Source: Klebsormidium nitens (Eukaryota; Streptophyta; Klebsormidiophyceae; Klebsormidiales; Klebsormidiaceae). Taken from it: a DNA stretch of 64,000 nt. The position numbers were made by a program, and so were the translations under genes. The stretch covers positions 62,001 through 126,000 of the forward strand of contig DF237026.1 in the NCBI GenBank assembly GCA_000708835.1. The letters are read 5' to 3'. Positions 50,864 to 63,705 of the stretch are shown here, one piece after another (positions within the stretch are counted from its first letter, which is position 1; each line of letters begins with the position of its first letter). The notes beneath the pieces are model-generated. The model was given only the letters and a program-made list of their open reading frames with translations. It was not told where the DNA came from and searched no databases.

Positions 50864-52037
50864 CTTGGCTGCCTTCCTCCGCTACCGGCCGCACAGGGCA
50901 CTTCAGAGATGGAGGTGGAAAGAGGGCGAGACCAAGGGGCGAATCCAGCTGATGAACCCTGTGCACAGTGCAGCCTTTGAATTGGCAAGGCTCCAGCCTG
51001 CGTTGCCCGGCGCAGTCTCACCGAAAGCAAAATCAGTCCCCAGGGGGTATCGGTGGATGTCAAGAAAGGGGCACGCAGTATTTCCCAGTCTCATACCTAA
51101 GTTCGCTCATATGCCCGGTACTGCTTAACCGGGAAGCGACTCATGCCCGGGAAATACCGCGGACACGAGAGAGAGCAGTGAGCAGTGCATACCTATGAGC
51201 AGTGAGCACTACTGTTGCTATAGCACGTGGGGGTGACAAAATGCGCAATTTGCATGGCGGGTACGGTCCTAGGGCGTTATGCAGTTGCTTTCTGCGCCGC
51301 ATTCTCTGCATGGCTAGGCATGGGGGCTACGAGCATGGTTTCTTTCGGTATGGCCCATAGGGCAACACAGCTCCTCCAAGCTTAGCCCCCGCAGGCGGGA
51401 GCTGGTGGGCAAAGGAGCATAAGTAGTACGGTATCATGGTCCAGGCTCATGCAAAAGTATCATAAGCTTATACATACAATGGAACGAGTAGTGTTTTCTG
51501 TGTACAGCGCACTCGCAACTGCACGGCGGCCTAAATACACGCTGTCCTGCGATGGGCCAGCGGCACAACCTAGGCAGATAACGAGCCCGGCTTGTAAGCA
51601 GCCTGAGAGCGTTGAACATACGTTGACACCATCTGTGACAATCTAAACTGCATGAAGGATGCAAAAGCACCTACATGCCAAGGCCCGCTCATTGATCCTG
51701 CATAGATCAGATGCGCAAAAGCTTACTTGCGGGCGCTTCTTTGCAAGAAAGCCGAACCCGCAGTGTCTAATTTCTTACCATACAGTACTCTGTTGGGATC
51801 TGATATAAACGCTACAACAATAGAGCTAACATCAAATAAACATCAGAATCCCTTGTCCTCATATCTGATTACCAAACTGCAATATGTATCTATTCCACTA
51901 CATATATATACTTGAGTAACTACGGTCCCGTCACGTACAAATTTTTTTGTGGTGACCTAATCTCAACACCAATGATCTCGATAGATATAGATACAAGCGG
52001 GAACCGTCTCAGACGTTCACCCCTCCGACCCCTACGC
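50864..52037. other. Spacer upstream of RPS23 and downstream of HPRT
   Basis: RPS23 promoter must lie near 50864-51100 (minus strand); its 5' leader is rich in GGAGG/CAGCC. No gene is seen. 51200-51700 resembles the convergent spacers (CATGG, GCATGG, CTAGG), and 51780-51960 is AT-rich. Confidence 0.45.
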
Positions 52038-54373
52038 CTATGAAAAGATCTCAGGCTTCAAGATGCCAATGTAAGGTAGCGAACGATACCTCTCCGCAAA
52101 GTCGAGGCCGTACCCAACCACAAACTCGTCTGGGCTCTGTACCAGAAACAATGTCATCTCATCAGTTAAACTTCGAATGAGCCTGAACGCGACTCCGAAT
52201 CATGCAAACCAATCAAGCCACGAGCGTCGAGTACAACCCATCTTGACGATTCAGATAAAATCAAAGCGGCTAGGACAAGAGCATGGCTAAACTCACAGGG
52301 AAGCCGATATACTCTTTGCCCCCGGGGGGATACTCGATGCTGACCACCCGCCTCGCCTCCTTGTTAAGCAGCGCGCAGACACTGACGGTCGCGGGCGCTT
52401 TGTGGGACAGGTGCTTCACGAGCTTGTTCAACGTGTGGCCCGTATCGATAATATCTTCGACCTGCTCAGAAAAACGAATAGGTCAGAGTCTATTGTGAGA
52501 GAACACGGCGAGCGGAACAAGGAAACTGGAGCCAGGCAAGCGGGTTGACCTGCCGGTTAACCTGCGACTTACCCCCATTTTCACGAAGTCTGGAGGAGTT
52601 GCATCGATGCTTCTTCTGATCAAGTCAACGTCTCTCCTCAGGGGGGGACTTTCAAGAAACAGGAGCGAGCATGGACGGCACTTTTGTCAGCTTCCAGCCT
52701 GCAGGCTTAGATTCTCGAGACGTCAACTTTTAGGAGGACGACAACATGAGAGTCTGCATGGCTTCAAAGGTCGGTTCAACGAATCGGAAGCCGGTTTCTG
52801 CTAGGGACTGCACGATGTCGTTGCGATATGTGAATCTGTTACCTAGTTTCTTCACAAGTTGGCGGGGCCTTTGAAGGACATGGTGAGTTGATGGTAATTT
52901 TAGAAACGATAAGTGCTGAGACTGGCCGCCCAATACCGGCAATAGAATGCACCCTCAGCAGACTCGAAAGCGCAGCAAAACGAAGGTTTTGATATTCATA
53001 ACGAGAAAAGATGTCCTTTCGGTCTCCTCGACATCTCTCGTTTGCAGCCCGAAGGCGTGTCCCGTTCAAAAGAAGAAACGGAGGACTTGACCGCAGACTT
53101 TTGTAGATGCATAAGCGACCGCCCCGCTCCTCACAGCTCTCTCGAAAAATTTGGCAATGCAATGAAGGCGTGCCCCCGTGCACGAAAGAGGCAAAACTGA
53201 GGCGACAATCAGCAACTCATTGCAGGCGAATACACTTCGATCCTGGACATGACTCTGCATTAGATTTAAAAGGCATGTCACTTTCGAAGCCAGTAAGCTA
53301 AACAGAAGGCAGGCATCTGCAAAAGCGAGAAGCACTCAACATCTCAAGAGAAGGGCTTGAAAACGAGTATGACTTGTGACGTTCCGAAATCGAAGAGCTA
53401 GGAAAGCTGAATTAGAAAAGGACTGAGCATGGACAGCGGAAAAGAGGAAAAGAGCTGCTGGGGTTCGCGCACCACTATGACGTTTTGCCCCACAAGATCC
53501 AAGACTGTGTCCTTTGTAATGGCCACAGCGCCGCTCGATGTCGTTCCAACTCCATAGGAGGCGGCTTTTACAAAGTCGATCTGAACGGGAAGCGAGATGG
53601 CCCTCGCTAGGTCGGCCAGGAAGAGAAATGCGCCCGTCGCCACCTGCCAATACAACATGTTTCAGCTATGGATGTAGTTCCATTTTGCCTCTAAAGTCTT
53701 TTAGAGGCAAGTATTACAATCATGTGGCGTACTGCTTCACTAGTCGTCTCACACATGAGCAACAGGGATCAGATTCTTCAGAGAGGAAGGTGCTACGCGG
53801 AACATTGTTGATTTCTAATCAGGTCTTGGGCTCCTCATCCGAAAGCAAGGTGGTAAAACCCCACATTTTGGCTGCGGCCCAAACACATCGCTTGATAAGA
53901 ACCCAGTAAAAAGAGGAAGCGTAAGTTTCTAGAAATCAGCACACAAAACGAATGTGACGAGGGACCTAAACTCTCTCTGGAGATTGAACTTCCTTTGTCA
54001 TTTCCCATCATTGTGTGCCCCTTCTCAACAACCGGATGAGGCGTTTGCATTTCCTAGGTCAATCTGTAGTCCAAAGAGGTTCTCTCTCACGCCAATATTG
54101 ACATTCAAAGTCCAACCAAACAAGAGACATGGCCAAAGAAGCCTCTACCAAGTCAAGCAGGACGGAACGTGTCCAAAGAAAGCAGCCTTGATAAGCGACT
54201 TTGAGGGGTTGCCCTACCCCAAGTAGCACCACTGGCTTTCCCGCAAAATCCTCTGATATCTGCTTCCCAAGCTCCGCCACTTTTGCCGCCAACACGTCAG
54301 CCGAGAACAACACCTCCCTCATGTCAGCGTCTTCCTCGTACCGCATCTTGATGGGTGCGGTGGTGGTGCCCAT
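52038..54373 (-). CDS. HPRT: Hypoxanthine(-guanine) phosphoribosyltransferase
   Basis: HPRT salvages hypoxanthine and guanine to IMP and GMP using PRPP. Four exons, all phase 0: 54373-54218, 53643-53473, 52461-52297 and 52136-52038, giving 196 residues, normal for the family. Motifs: [20 protein letters not shown] (hood and first conserved loop), [11 protein letters not shown] (flexible catalytic loop), [11 protein letters not shown] (PRPP-binding loop), and [20 protein letters not shown] near the C-terminus. Start ATG 54373 gives [10 protein letters not shown]; the frame is open upstream but has no further ATG there. The gene is divergent from PRORP. Confidence 0.94.
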
Positions 54374-55087
54374 GTTGCTCCCTACTTTAGTTATACTCTC
54401 TTTCTCTGATGCTCTGAAACTGTTTGCTGACAAACCTGACAAACCACCTCTTTGTGGGGCTGGAGATGTAGAGTTCCGCCAGGGTATACTGCCTCTGGTG
54501 GAATGGAGATGTGCGACACAGTGGGAGTTCCCGTGAGGAACAGGGCAACTGCTCGAGGATGGATTGAAGTGGCGGAGCTAAATTCCTGTTAGCAAAGGTT
54601 GCTTGTAAGGTTGAGGAGAAAGCTGTGCAACAGAAAAGTTGGATTCCTGCACGTATGTTAGCTGAAAAAGAGTGGCGTTGAAAGGACAACTTTGGGCACC
54701 TCGGCTTATGGCGTGCATGATCCGCCCCCGAAAACAACAGCGATGAAAGCAGACCAATTTGGCAGGTGGACGTACTGACGTAGTGGTGTAAGTGAAGGAA
54801 GAACAGGGGCGCTTTTCAAGAGTTCAACTTCAACTTCAACTTCAAGTTCAAGCAGGAAACTGGAATTTGGAAAGCTGGCCAGCTGTTTACACACGGGCTA
54901 AAATGTGGTGATCATCACTGTGGTAATGGTTCAGTGCGTGGTAATGGGTTTCAGGGGGATTAACAGGTTGCGACACCAAGGCGTAACGTTAGCAAGGAAA
55001 CGAAGGGGACCGTTACGGTTTGGTGACCCTGTCTTCTGAGCGCTGCTGAAGGCAGCTGAAGGTTGTGAATGTGAGGTCAACTTTCGC
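54374..55087. promoter_or_regulatory. Bidirectional upstream region, HPRT / PRORP pair
   Basis: 714 bp separate divergent starts. A short TTCAAC/TTCAAG hexamer run lies at about 54824-54853. No gene is visible. Confidence 0.5.
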
Positions 55088-58000
55088 ATGATCAAATGTT
55101 TTCCAACTTGGAGTTTTACTATTAGGCAGAGACGTTTCGGTTGGTGGTGCTATTTGATTTCATTTCCCATCAGCAGAAGAAGATGTCTTTCGGGAATGTG
55201 GCTGCTGCGTGTCCCTAGGGCTTTCCAGTCGCTCTGTTCCTTTGTTGCAAAGCATGTGGCCCCCTGTGCCGAGATGCAAAGCGCTGCAGCCCTCCCACTC
55301 GCTGGACTCTCAAACAACGTGAGAACATTCAAAAGCCTTGGAGGGCCGTCTGAGATCTTTACTCAGGCCCGCATTTGGAAGGGAGGTCTGCTATCTAGCT
55401 TAGAAAAGCCAGCATTCCTGGGGGATCTGCCGTCAAGGAAAACTAGAGCAGGGAGGCTTGTGTCGCACGATCGGCTCTCCAAAAGGAAAGGCAACAAATC
55501 CCTGGAGTGGAGGCGGGCCAGGGAGAGCTGGCTGCACAGATTGTCAGCAGGGCAAGCCGTGCCAGCCGCAAAGCTGCATGAGCTTCTCGTGAGCGAACCC
55601 CAGGAGCTACAGAAAACCACTTTACGGCCTCAGAAAGGGGAGCTACAGAAAACCACCCCAAGGCCTCAAAAAGCAACCCCAAAGCCGTACCACCAGCCAT
55701 CGCTGGACTCCCGAAAACCTCCTCAACCTCGTTCTCCGAAAGAAGCTCAGAGGATGGAAAATCCAAACCAGAACAAGCGGAAGCGGAAGCACCAGGGGCC
55801 GGAGTCTGAGTGGCGTGGCAAACTAGATATGTGCACAAAGTTGAGGGACGTGGGGGGGGCGCTACGACTGGTGCAGGAGGGGGTGGATGGTGGTTTCCGC
55901 TTCCAAGCGCGCAACTTCAACCAGGTTCTATACCTTTGCGCAGCGGCGGCGTCTGGTGAGCCTGAAGTTGGCGGTCCAGAGGCGTCCGAAAAAGGCGACA
56001 TTGCTGGGACGTCTGAAAACGGCGGCATCGCTGGGGCTACTGACGACCGCGGTGTATTGGAAGCTGCAGAAAGGGGGAGCGGGGAGGACACTAGACAGGG
56101 GAGCGAAGGGACGGACGGAGACGCTGGGTCGTCGGTGATTGACAAGGGTTGGGAGGTGTATGAGCTTATGCAGCAGGTGAGGCTTGCGCTGGTACGAGCT
56201 GTATGCTGCTGCCATCAGGAAAAACGTCAAGATGTCATCCAATGGAGTGTGCTCAAGTTTCGAGACGTCAGTAGGGGGATAGTTGAAATACAGGCTTGTT
56301 AATGGTGAATCTTCTCTTATGGAGGGAGGATGGTAAGGTATGCAGAGAGCGTACTCCGGTGAACAAGCGACACCACTTCAGCATCGCTCTTATGTGGATT
56401 AATCTGGAAAGGTTTCGAAGTGAAGAGGATCGCGCAATTCAGATTTCTGACTCTTCCAGATGTTCATGCGTCTGATCAGCCTTCAATGTCATCCATGCTT
56501 CGGTTGCTTTGCTCTTTCCAGAAGTGGTCCTCTTTGCTCCTGACCAGAGGTCAATGCCTTACACAACATTGTTGGAGTGGCCAATGGGAAGCCAAACTCA
56601 CTTTCTCGTCGATTGTTAGGCCTGCAAACACCGAAGAGTGTTTTCATCACTTCATCCTTGTTGTAACGTTACTGTCCTGGGAATCAATTTTTGATGCGAT
56701 ATAGAGTCTGCATCACACTTTTCAGCCCCTGGCTTGACAATGTCAGGAGACTCCATCCTCACAGCGGGCCCCTCTAGCTCTTTGAATTCCACTCATGATA
56801 CCAATTAAGGACAAGAAGGGAGGGTACTCTATGCAAGATGGCTGCTCTTTTGTTTCAAATTGGTCAAGAACTGCTCCAACTCATTGAACCTTTTGTGAAT
56901 GAATTGTCAGTGGATCACCGACCACTCATGTGGTTCATTTCCACAGCAAGGCGTCACACCCAATGAAGCCACCTTCACCTCCATGGCGCGAATCGCTGCC
57001 GTTTCCGGCGACGGCGATCGCGCGTTTGCACTCGTCAAACAGATGTCCGCAGCAGGCATTTCCGGCCGATTACGCTCGTACGGCCCAACTCTAGCAGCTT
57101 TTGCAAAGGCGGGCCGGTTAGAAGACGCTTTTGAGGTCGACGAGCATATGTTAGCGGCAGGAGTAGAACCCTTGGAAGCGGAACTCGCAGCGTTGTTGTC
57201 GGTTAGCGCAGAGAGCGGGAGGGCGGACAAGGTGTATGCGCTGCTGCACCGGTTGCGGGTGACTGTAAAACTGGTCAGGTAAGCTTCTCGATTAGCGCTA
57301 ATGTGACGTTCATCGAGGTTGGGAACGAGTTTTTTCTGCCTGCCTGTTAGTTGAATGTACAGGGCAAAGGGCTCGTCGTTGGTCCATTTCACGTTTGCGT
57401 AGTGAGGCACACTCTGAGCATGATGCCAGCAGAGTAAGGATCGTTCAAAATGCAGTCGGAACAGAGTTGTAAGGTTGCGCAGGAAAGCAGTTTCTGCGAG
57501 TGGAAAGCCTTAAAGTTTGCTGAGGGCGCAGTAAACGCGGCCACTTTGCTGCACTGCTCCAATCTTTAGGTGTTTGTGGGGGCTCTTTAACAGTCAATGT
57601 AGCGTTTGGGGGCTGACGCAGCTTGATGATGGCACAGGGAGGAAAGTTCAATTCTCGGGCTCGAATTGCAACACTCAATCTCAAAATTGTCCTGAATTCC
57701 TTCTGCACTTCTGAGGTGGATGACATTTCAAACAATGAGCTGTGAGTGAATCAATGAATCTTTCGGTTGGTACGTGTAGGAGAGTGAAAGTTCGAGTTCT
57801 TGCATCAAGGTGCTGTGCCGACAAGCGGAGTCGCTACCCGTTCTGGTGCGCAGGAGTCAAAAGCAACTCTTAACCACCTCGAGTCCAGGAAATGCCTCCC
57901 TACTAAATGCATACACATCCCGCTCCTGCAGCCCCGAAACGATTGCCATTCTCGAACGGTGGTTCTCTTCCGAGGCAGCCTCCGCGCATGCGAGCGGCTC

Positions 58001-61000
58001 TTTCTCTCCAGAAGAGATCAAGTCCGCTGCCGAAAAGGCCACGGGGGGTGGCTGGCACGGCAAGGGTTGGCTCGGAAACGGAGCTTGGACGGTGGAGAAA
58101 CGGAGGATCGAATCGAACGGCCGTTGTAGCACCAGCGGAGAAACGCTCGCGGCCGTCGATCTGGATCCTGCGGAACGGGAAGGGTTTGCGGGGGCGGTGG
58201 CGCGGTTGGCGTGCGAACGGGAGCAGCAGCCGGATGACTTTCGGAACTTCCAGGTAGGTGACAAGCAAGTCTACCCGTGGGATAGTCCCTTTTCTGACGG
58301 TGAGCTGCTTAGTGCTAAACGGGAGATCTGCTCATAAAATCGTGCAAACGGAACGAATTCGACTTTCACAAACTTTCGGCTGCTCTCTGAACCCGGGGAT
58401 GGAGAACACGGACTCCCGTGTGCTGCCCTGGACCCCGCGTTGGCTATCACCCCACTGCCCGGCCACCGCGCCGAGTTGGTGACTCTATCCCGGTCCGCGC
58501 AAATTTGACTCGGACGGCGAGCACAACATTGTATCTAACCTACTCAGCCAGACTGGGCCGTCGCCGTCGGGCGGGCCCGGTTTTCGAGTAATTGGACTCA
58601 GACCGACCGTCGGTCAGCGGTGGCCGCGCGCGTTATACAAGGCTTCACCTAAGTGGGGTGATAGCCAAGGCGGGGTCCACGGTAGCTTACGGGAGTCCAT
58701 GTTCTCCATCCCCGGGTTCTCTCTAGCGGAAGTATCATCAGAGTCCAAGGAAACAGCAGAACCTGGCAGGTGCTCTTGTACGAAGCTGTCAGCCACTCTC
58801 CCCCTTTTCGTTCACCGCAATAGGCGCTAACGTCGCCGCTAACGTCATCTCTGCAGAGGTGGCTGGACGAGCAAGGGGAGATGTTTGCGGTGGTGGATGC
58901 GGCCAACGTGGGGCTGTACAAGCGGGTGCATTCGGACGGGAGCATGGCCTGGCCGCAGGTTAGCCGTCCGATTATCCAGTCTGAAGACGAATCCACTCCC
59001 TACGTTTCTGGCAGATTCCTTGGGACTTTGGCCATCAGGTCAGCTCGAGTCTGCTTATTTGGCCATACAAGCGGGTAGATGCGGATGGGAGCGTCGCCTG
59101 GGCGCAAGTGGGCCGTCCGCGGCGCTCAAACTGCATACTGCAACACGTTTCACCATCTGATGTCCATCGAGCTTGGTGTGGACTGTTGACACCTTTTTTG
59201 ATGATTTCCCCTTTGATGATTCCCCCCACCTCAATGACGGTTCCACAAATTGATACTTCTTGATTCAATCAAATTATCCACTGAACACATAAGCTGTTGA
59301 CTTGAAAACAGAACCTAAATCAAAGGTTCACGCCTTTCCCTCTCTCAAACATCTGAACCCGCCAACTAAGCAAACCCGTCTCGAGACGCTTTCTCCTCGT
59401 TGTTCTTTGGACTTTGATTCACTGCGTCAATGTGAGTCACGCAGTGGGGCATGCCTTTATGCTCAGGCGAGAAGCAATCTCCAGCAGACCTTCGCTTCTC
59501 AATGATGTTATTCTTCTGCTTTGGCTGCCTTGACGTGCTGATTGGATCTTTCAGCTTTCAAGCTGAGCTTTTGATCCAGAACTCTTGGTTGCTTTGTCAT
59601 CACCTTGGTCGTCAGTTTGTTGTGAAAAGTTAGGCTTTGAGTCACGCTTCCGGTGATCTGCCAAGTTTGGTTCTGTATCTGGAACATTGTTTACGAGGAT
59701 GAGAGAGGACTCGGAAAATACCTGACCTTTCCTGTAACCCACCGAAGTTCTCTGCCATTCAGCACTTTGAGGTCACCTGATATTTTAGAAGATGCCGATT
59801 CCGTATCCTTTGCGGATCGTTAAGTGCTGAAGACCACTGTCTCTTACGTTCATACGAGATCAGACCCTTGCTGTGGCCGTGACTGGTTGGCCCCTTTGGC
59901 GCACCCTCGCCAAAGGTGGGACCAATGAGGAGCCAAAGAGATGTGTCTTTTCAAGTCTCCAGTGCACTATTCCGTAGTTTGTGTCGGCGCTTGTTCTCCT
60001 CGGTCCTCCGAGAGTCGTTTCTGCCGTCGAGGATCGGAGTTGCAGACATGCGTGCTGGAGTGCCTTTGCCTCAGCTCTTCGGAAGGTTGCTTCTGTTCGT
60101 GACCGTGTAAGCCCGGCCGTTTTCATGCAGTGGTTTGCTTCGAAGCTTCCTAAGTGACTCTCTGCCGAGACTCTCTCGCCTATTCGTTTTCGCGGGTTGC
60201 TGGTGGAGGTTTTGGAAAAGAAAGGCTGTTTGTTGTTGGACGGGAAGGTGGAGGTGTTGCGATACAAAAGCAGCGAAGGCGAGGAGTCAATCCCGTTTGA
60301 TGGGTGACATTGATTGCCGCTTTGGCTATGATGGCTCGTGAATTGGCGCGCTGACCGCCTTACACAGGAACCTGATGGCCCGCAACGCATTTATATCAGT
60401 TGTATCGATTTCAGGGATGGTTGTTGATATATCACGCACAATGCTGGGGACAAGAAATTCTTCTGTCTCAGGCATCAAGCTTTTTAATTAGCTGCTAAAA
60501 CGGCTCCCTTGTATCGGTTGGCTTCAAGAAGCGCTGCGTGAAAGCTCTGGTTTGAGAGAACTGGCCTCAAATCTCGTAGCCAGTTTAGAAGACAGTTGGC
60601 CTGCAAAGCCGGTTCGATCGTCCAAAGCAAGCTTGCGAAGCATTGTTGTTCTTTCGTGATTGCCTCCGGCAGATGCTTCTGGTCCTGCGGACTGGCTCCT
60701 ATTTGTTGAATCTGTCGCGAGCTTTGGGCCTTGGCGGTAGACAAGCGACGAATCGAAGGAGACTGCTGTATCGATCTGAAAGTGGCTGCTGGGCAAGTCG
60801 CACCCAAACGGCAAAGCGCCGGCGTCAGCGCTGATCACGTGATCTTTTTTTCCGCAATCCTGACGTCTTGAGGCTCGCACAGTCAATCCTCGTCCACCTT
60901 TCCGGTACACAGGGCGTTGACCACCATGAACGAGTTCAAACCGGCGAACCGTAGCACATGTTGGTCAGAGCTACTGCTGCTGACGTCAGCTCCATATTAT

Positions 61001-63705
61001 CGCCGCTGTCGGGTCTCTTCCGACCACGTGTTCCCGACCTTGTTTGTGGTCTGGAGTTCAGTTCAGTCGCGAAATCGACACGGATGGTGAGCGGAATGAA
61101 GAAGCGTGACCGATCGGGGCGGCTACCTTCCTTCCCGTCGCACAGAGACGATAGATGCTGGCAATTTTTCCCAGACGACTCTCTCTCACCATCTTTTTCT
61201 CTTTGAGTTCCGGTGATTCTGCAGGTCGGTACAAGCATAAGCGGAATGAAGGGACTGCGTCGGTTGGGGCGGCTGCCTTGCTTCCGCGAGTTACCCAGAA
61301 ATGTTAGACCCTGCAAATGTCGAATCGCATTCCGTTCGTTCCGCAGGTCGACACGGTCATGAGCGGAATGAAGGAGCTGGACCCCCTCGGCCAGTGGCTG
61401 CTGCTCGAGTATCACAGACAACAAACGCTGTCAACTCTCTTGATCTAACCTTGCCTTACCGGCCTTTTCTCAGCTTATTCCGTTCGTTCCGCAGGTCGAC
61501 ATGGTCATGAGCGGAACGAAGGAACTTGACCCGTCCGGGCAAAAGCCGCTGCTCATGCATACAGAAAAAAAAAAGTCCGTCAACCTTCTCTTTTCAACCT
61601 TGACTTACCGGCCTTCCCTAATCACATTCCGTTCGTTCCGCAGGTCGACACGGTCATGAGCGGAATGAAGGAGCTGGACCCGTCCGGGCGGTGGCCGCTG
61701 CTCGTGTTGCACCAGCGGAGGACCAAGGGCGCGCCCGCCACGCGCGCATTGAAGGCGTACCGGGATGAGTCGCGGTTCTACGGGACGCCGTACGGCTCCA
61801 ACGACGACTGGTGAGCCTCCCAATCTTGTTTCGATCTGAAATTATGACATCATGACGGAGTGATTGGAATAGGAAGGAAGGCAGCTCGTTTTCGAACCGA
61901 AAGTATGAACGCGACGCTCGTCAGCTTTAGGTGTCGGGTCTCGCCTTACTCGTGTTGAAAAATCTGATCAGAATCTATCCCAAACCGTGCGTGCCGCTGT
62001 TGCCGAGTCGCCGGACACCCGATCCGTCCAATCCGCCAGATCCGCCCATCCCGGTCAGTCCGCCGGCTTTGGTGTCTGAGCAAGCAAAGCATTAGGCCTG
62101 GGTCCGTTTTGACGGACTCAACTATCTGGGTATACGCCACGCTCCTTGGATTCTGACCGTCGTCTTCTCATTTGGAAGCTCGTGCTTTTTTTCAACCGTT
62201 CTGTTGTCGACTTTCGCCGGTTGTCCGGTTTGCGCTTCTCAACCCTGCTGCGCGCAAGCTTAGGGGGTCGAGTTCCTGTCAGAAATACTTCCAAAAAGGG
62301 CGTCGCTGCCTGACTGTTCCTGAAGCCGGACCAGCATTGATCTCGTTTGGCACTTCTCTCGTCCCTTCGTACCCTCTTTGCACATTATGCTTCTTGTGTG
62401 CTAGCACGGGAAACGGAGCCTGACAAGACACAAGTGCCAATGAGGAGATTGCTGATGCTCATCGCGTCGAGTTTGGGGTACTTTGCGGGCCTCTTGTTGG
62501 GACACTGTTCTGTCAACGGTTGTTTCGAAGCAGAACGGACCGTCAGATAGCATGGATAAGTCAGCGCAACTCGCAGCTGCGGAGGCCGTTCAAAGGCTCG
62601 AACACGGTGCACTCCTGACTGACGTCGTGATGGCTGCGTCCAGGTATTGGCTGTATGCCGCGGTTAAGAAAAATTGTTACCTGGTAACCAACGACGAGAT
62701 GCGCGACCACATCTTCCAGCTGCTCGGGGACAACTTTTTCCCCAAGTGGAAGGAGCGCCATCAGGTGAGCGGGCGGTTTTTGCGGATTCTCTGTTCCGGA
62801 GTGGTTGCCTGAGTTTCTAGAACCCCAGGCTCAGAAAGCTCGGAATGGTCAACTTTTTCCCTGAGTGAGAGGAGCGTCACCAGCTGAGCCGGCACTCCTC
62901 GTCACAAGTGTGAACATACTGCTACTTACTTTGAGAAACTTCAACGGACGGAATAGTGACCTGCAAAATCAGGTCGTTTTGAGGGTGCATCATTACAAGG
63001 ATGGAGTCTGAGCATTTTAGCGCCTGCGGGCCTTTTCTTTTGCTTGCTGGGCCAACCTCATGTCCGCGAAGCTCGTCAACTTTGTCCCTTCGTCCGCACA
63101 GGTACGGTTCACAATGCACGAGGACGGCGATCTGTTCGAACTCCCGCCGCCGTTCTCCACCTGCATCCAGGTACGGCACGCCTGTGTTCTTTTGCTGTCA
63201 TATCGGAGTTTTCAACAGCTTTGCAGCAGGCAGACTGCAATCTTGACTCAGCAATCAGTTGCGCAACAAACCATCCCTATTTCCCGGTAGTCATATCCGT
63301 AACGGGTTTGCACAAGCAGGGTGTGAAACGCTTTTTTGAAGAGAAGTTCCCGACGCAAGAGGTCTGCTGTAGGCGTAAAGGACCGTCGACAACTCCGGAC
63401 GGGGCGGTGGTTCGCCTTAAATCGACCTGGTTAAATCATTTCCTTTGCTCGACGGGTTTGCTATATTCGTAAACCTTCTTTTGTCTCTTTATCTCTCCGA
63501 CACCGGCTCCATAAAAAGAGACTTAAGGTGCTTTCAGGTTAAGACCCCCTCGAACATGGTCTTCATTGAGTTGCTGAGGCCCATCTTGTGGCCGGTGCAG
63601 GAATCGCTCGAAGGTTCGTGGTACTTCCCGATCAGGGATTCGGACGAGTGGCTATGCTGTCATAGACGGCGGCCCACGGATCAAGATACTGCATTAAAAC
63701 CGTAG
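55088..63705 (+). CDS. PRORP: Protein-only RNase P (PRORP)
   Basis: PRORP removes 5' leaders from pre-tRNA without an RNA component, in organelles or nucleus. Eight exons join in phase: 55088-56176, 56947-57278, 57932-58253, 58857-58958, 61644-61810, 62644-62764, 63102-63170 and 63601-63705, giving 768 residues. Exon 1 begins with an Arg/Ser-rich, hydrophobic stretch suited to a transit peptide and has a Lys/Pro-rich linker, then PPR-type repeats that continue in exon 2 (GVTPNEATFTSMARIAAVSG and two more). Exon 3 has GGGWHGKGWLGNGAW. The NYN nuclease has VVDAANVGLYKR, GSNDDWYWLYA and VTNDEMRDHIFQL with the metal-binding Asp residues. The zinc-site Cys pair is CSTS instead of CxxC, and the C-terminal WHVP-type His is Tyr (GSWYFP), although the later WLC Cys remains. 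Intron 4 (2.7 kb) carries exon copies. ATGs at 55088 and 55197 are both possible starts. Confidence 0.93.
58389..58719. mobile_element. Inverted-repeat element, MITE-like, 331 bp
   Basis: Arms of about 65 bp (58389-58453 and 58655-58719) are inverted copies starting GAACCCGGGGATGGAGAACA/C, with few mismatches; weaker complementarity continues inward (CGGCCACCGCG against CAGCGGTGGCCG). TCTCT flanks both ends directly (58384-58388 and 58720-58724) and may be a 5-bp target duplication. It contains no frame and lies in PRORP intron 3. Confidence 0.7.
59055..59110 (+). repeat. Copy of PRORP exon 4 tail
   Basis: ATACAAGCGGGTAGATGCGG, then ATGGGAGCGTCGCCTGGGCG and CAAGTGGGCCGT, mirrors TACAAGCGGGTGCATTCGGA, then CGGGAGCATGGCCTGGCCGC and AGGTTAGCCGT at the end of exon 4 (58917-58968). 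The offset is about 145 bp downstream, and the donor is eroded. Confidence 0.8.
61070..61560 (+). repeat. Four tandem copies of PRORP exon 5 head
   Basis: Copies start at about 61074, 61225, 61347 and 61495; the true exon starts at 61644 (spacings about 151, 122, 148 and 149 bp). The 61347 and 61495 copies keep ATTCCGTTCGTTCCGCAG and GTCGACACGGTCATGAGCGG or nearly so. The copy at 61347 also keeps an open frame for about 33 codons. The older two have lost the good acceptor or acquired substitutions. Confidence 0.95.
62832..62895 (+). repeat. Copy of PRORP exon 6 tail
   Basis: GGTCAACTTTTTCCCTGAGT, then GAGAGGAGCGTCACCAGCTG, copies GGACAACTTTTTCCCCAAGT, then GGAAGGAGCGCCATCAGGTG at the end of exon 6 (about 62727-62768). 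The offset is about 120 bp into the next intron. A stop and a broken donor make it dead. Confidence 0.85.

Noticed and set aside
59860-60390. 176-codon minus frame, and an opposite frame at about 60170-60308, inside PRORP intron 4
   Set aside because: Neither has recognisable motifs or a splice context, and the two overlap, so at most one could be real; PRORP exons 4 and 5 join directly without it.
60484-60910. 107- and 128-codon minus frames in PRORP intron 4
   Set aside because: Low-complexity composition and no family resemblance; left as intron sequence.
61070-61730. CRISPR-like regular repeat array
   Set aside because: The repeats are copies of a coding exon edge with splice acceptors in a eukaryotic intron, vary in sequence and length, and have no cas context.
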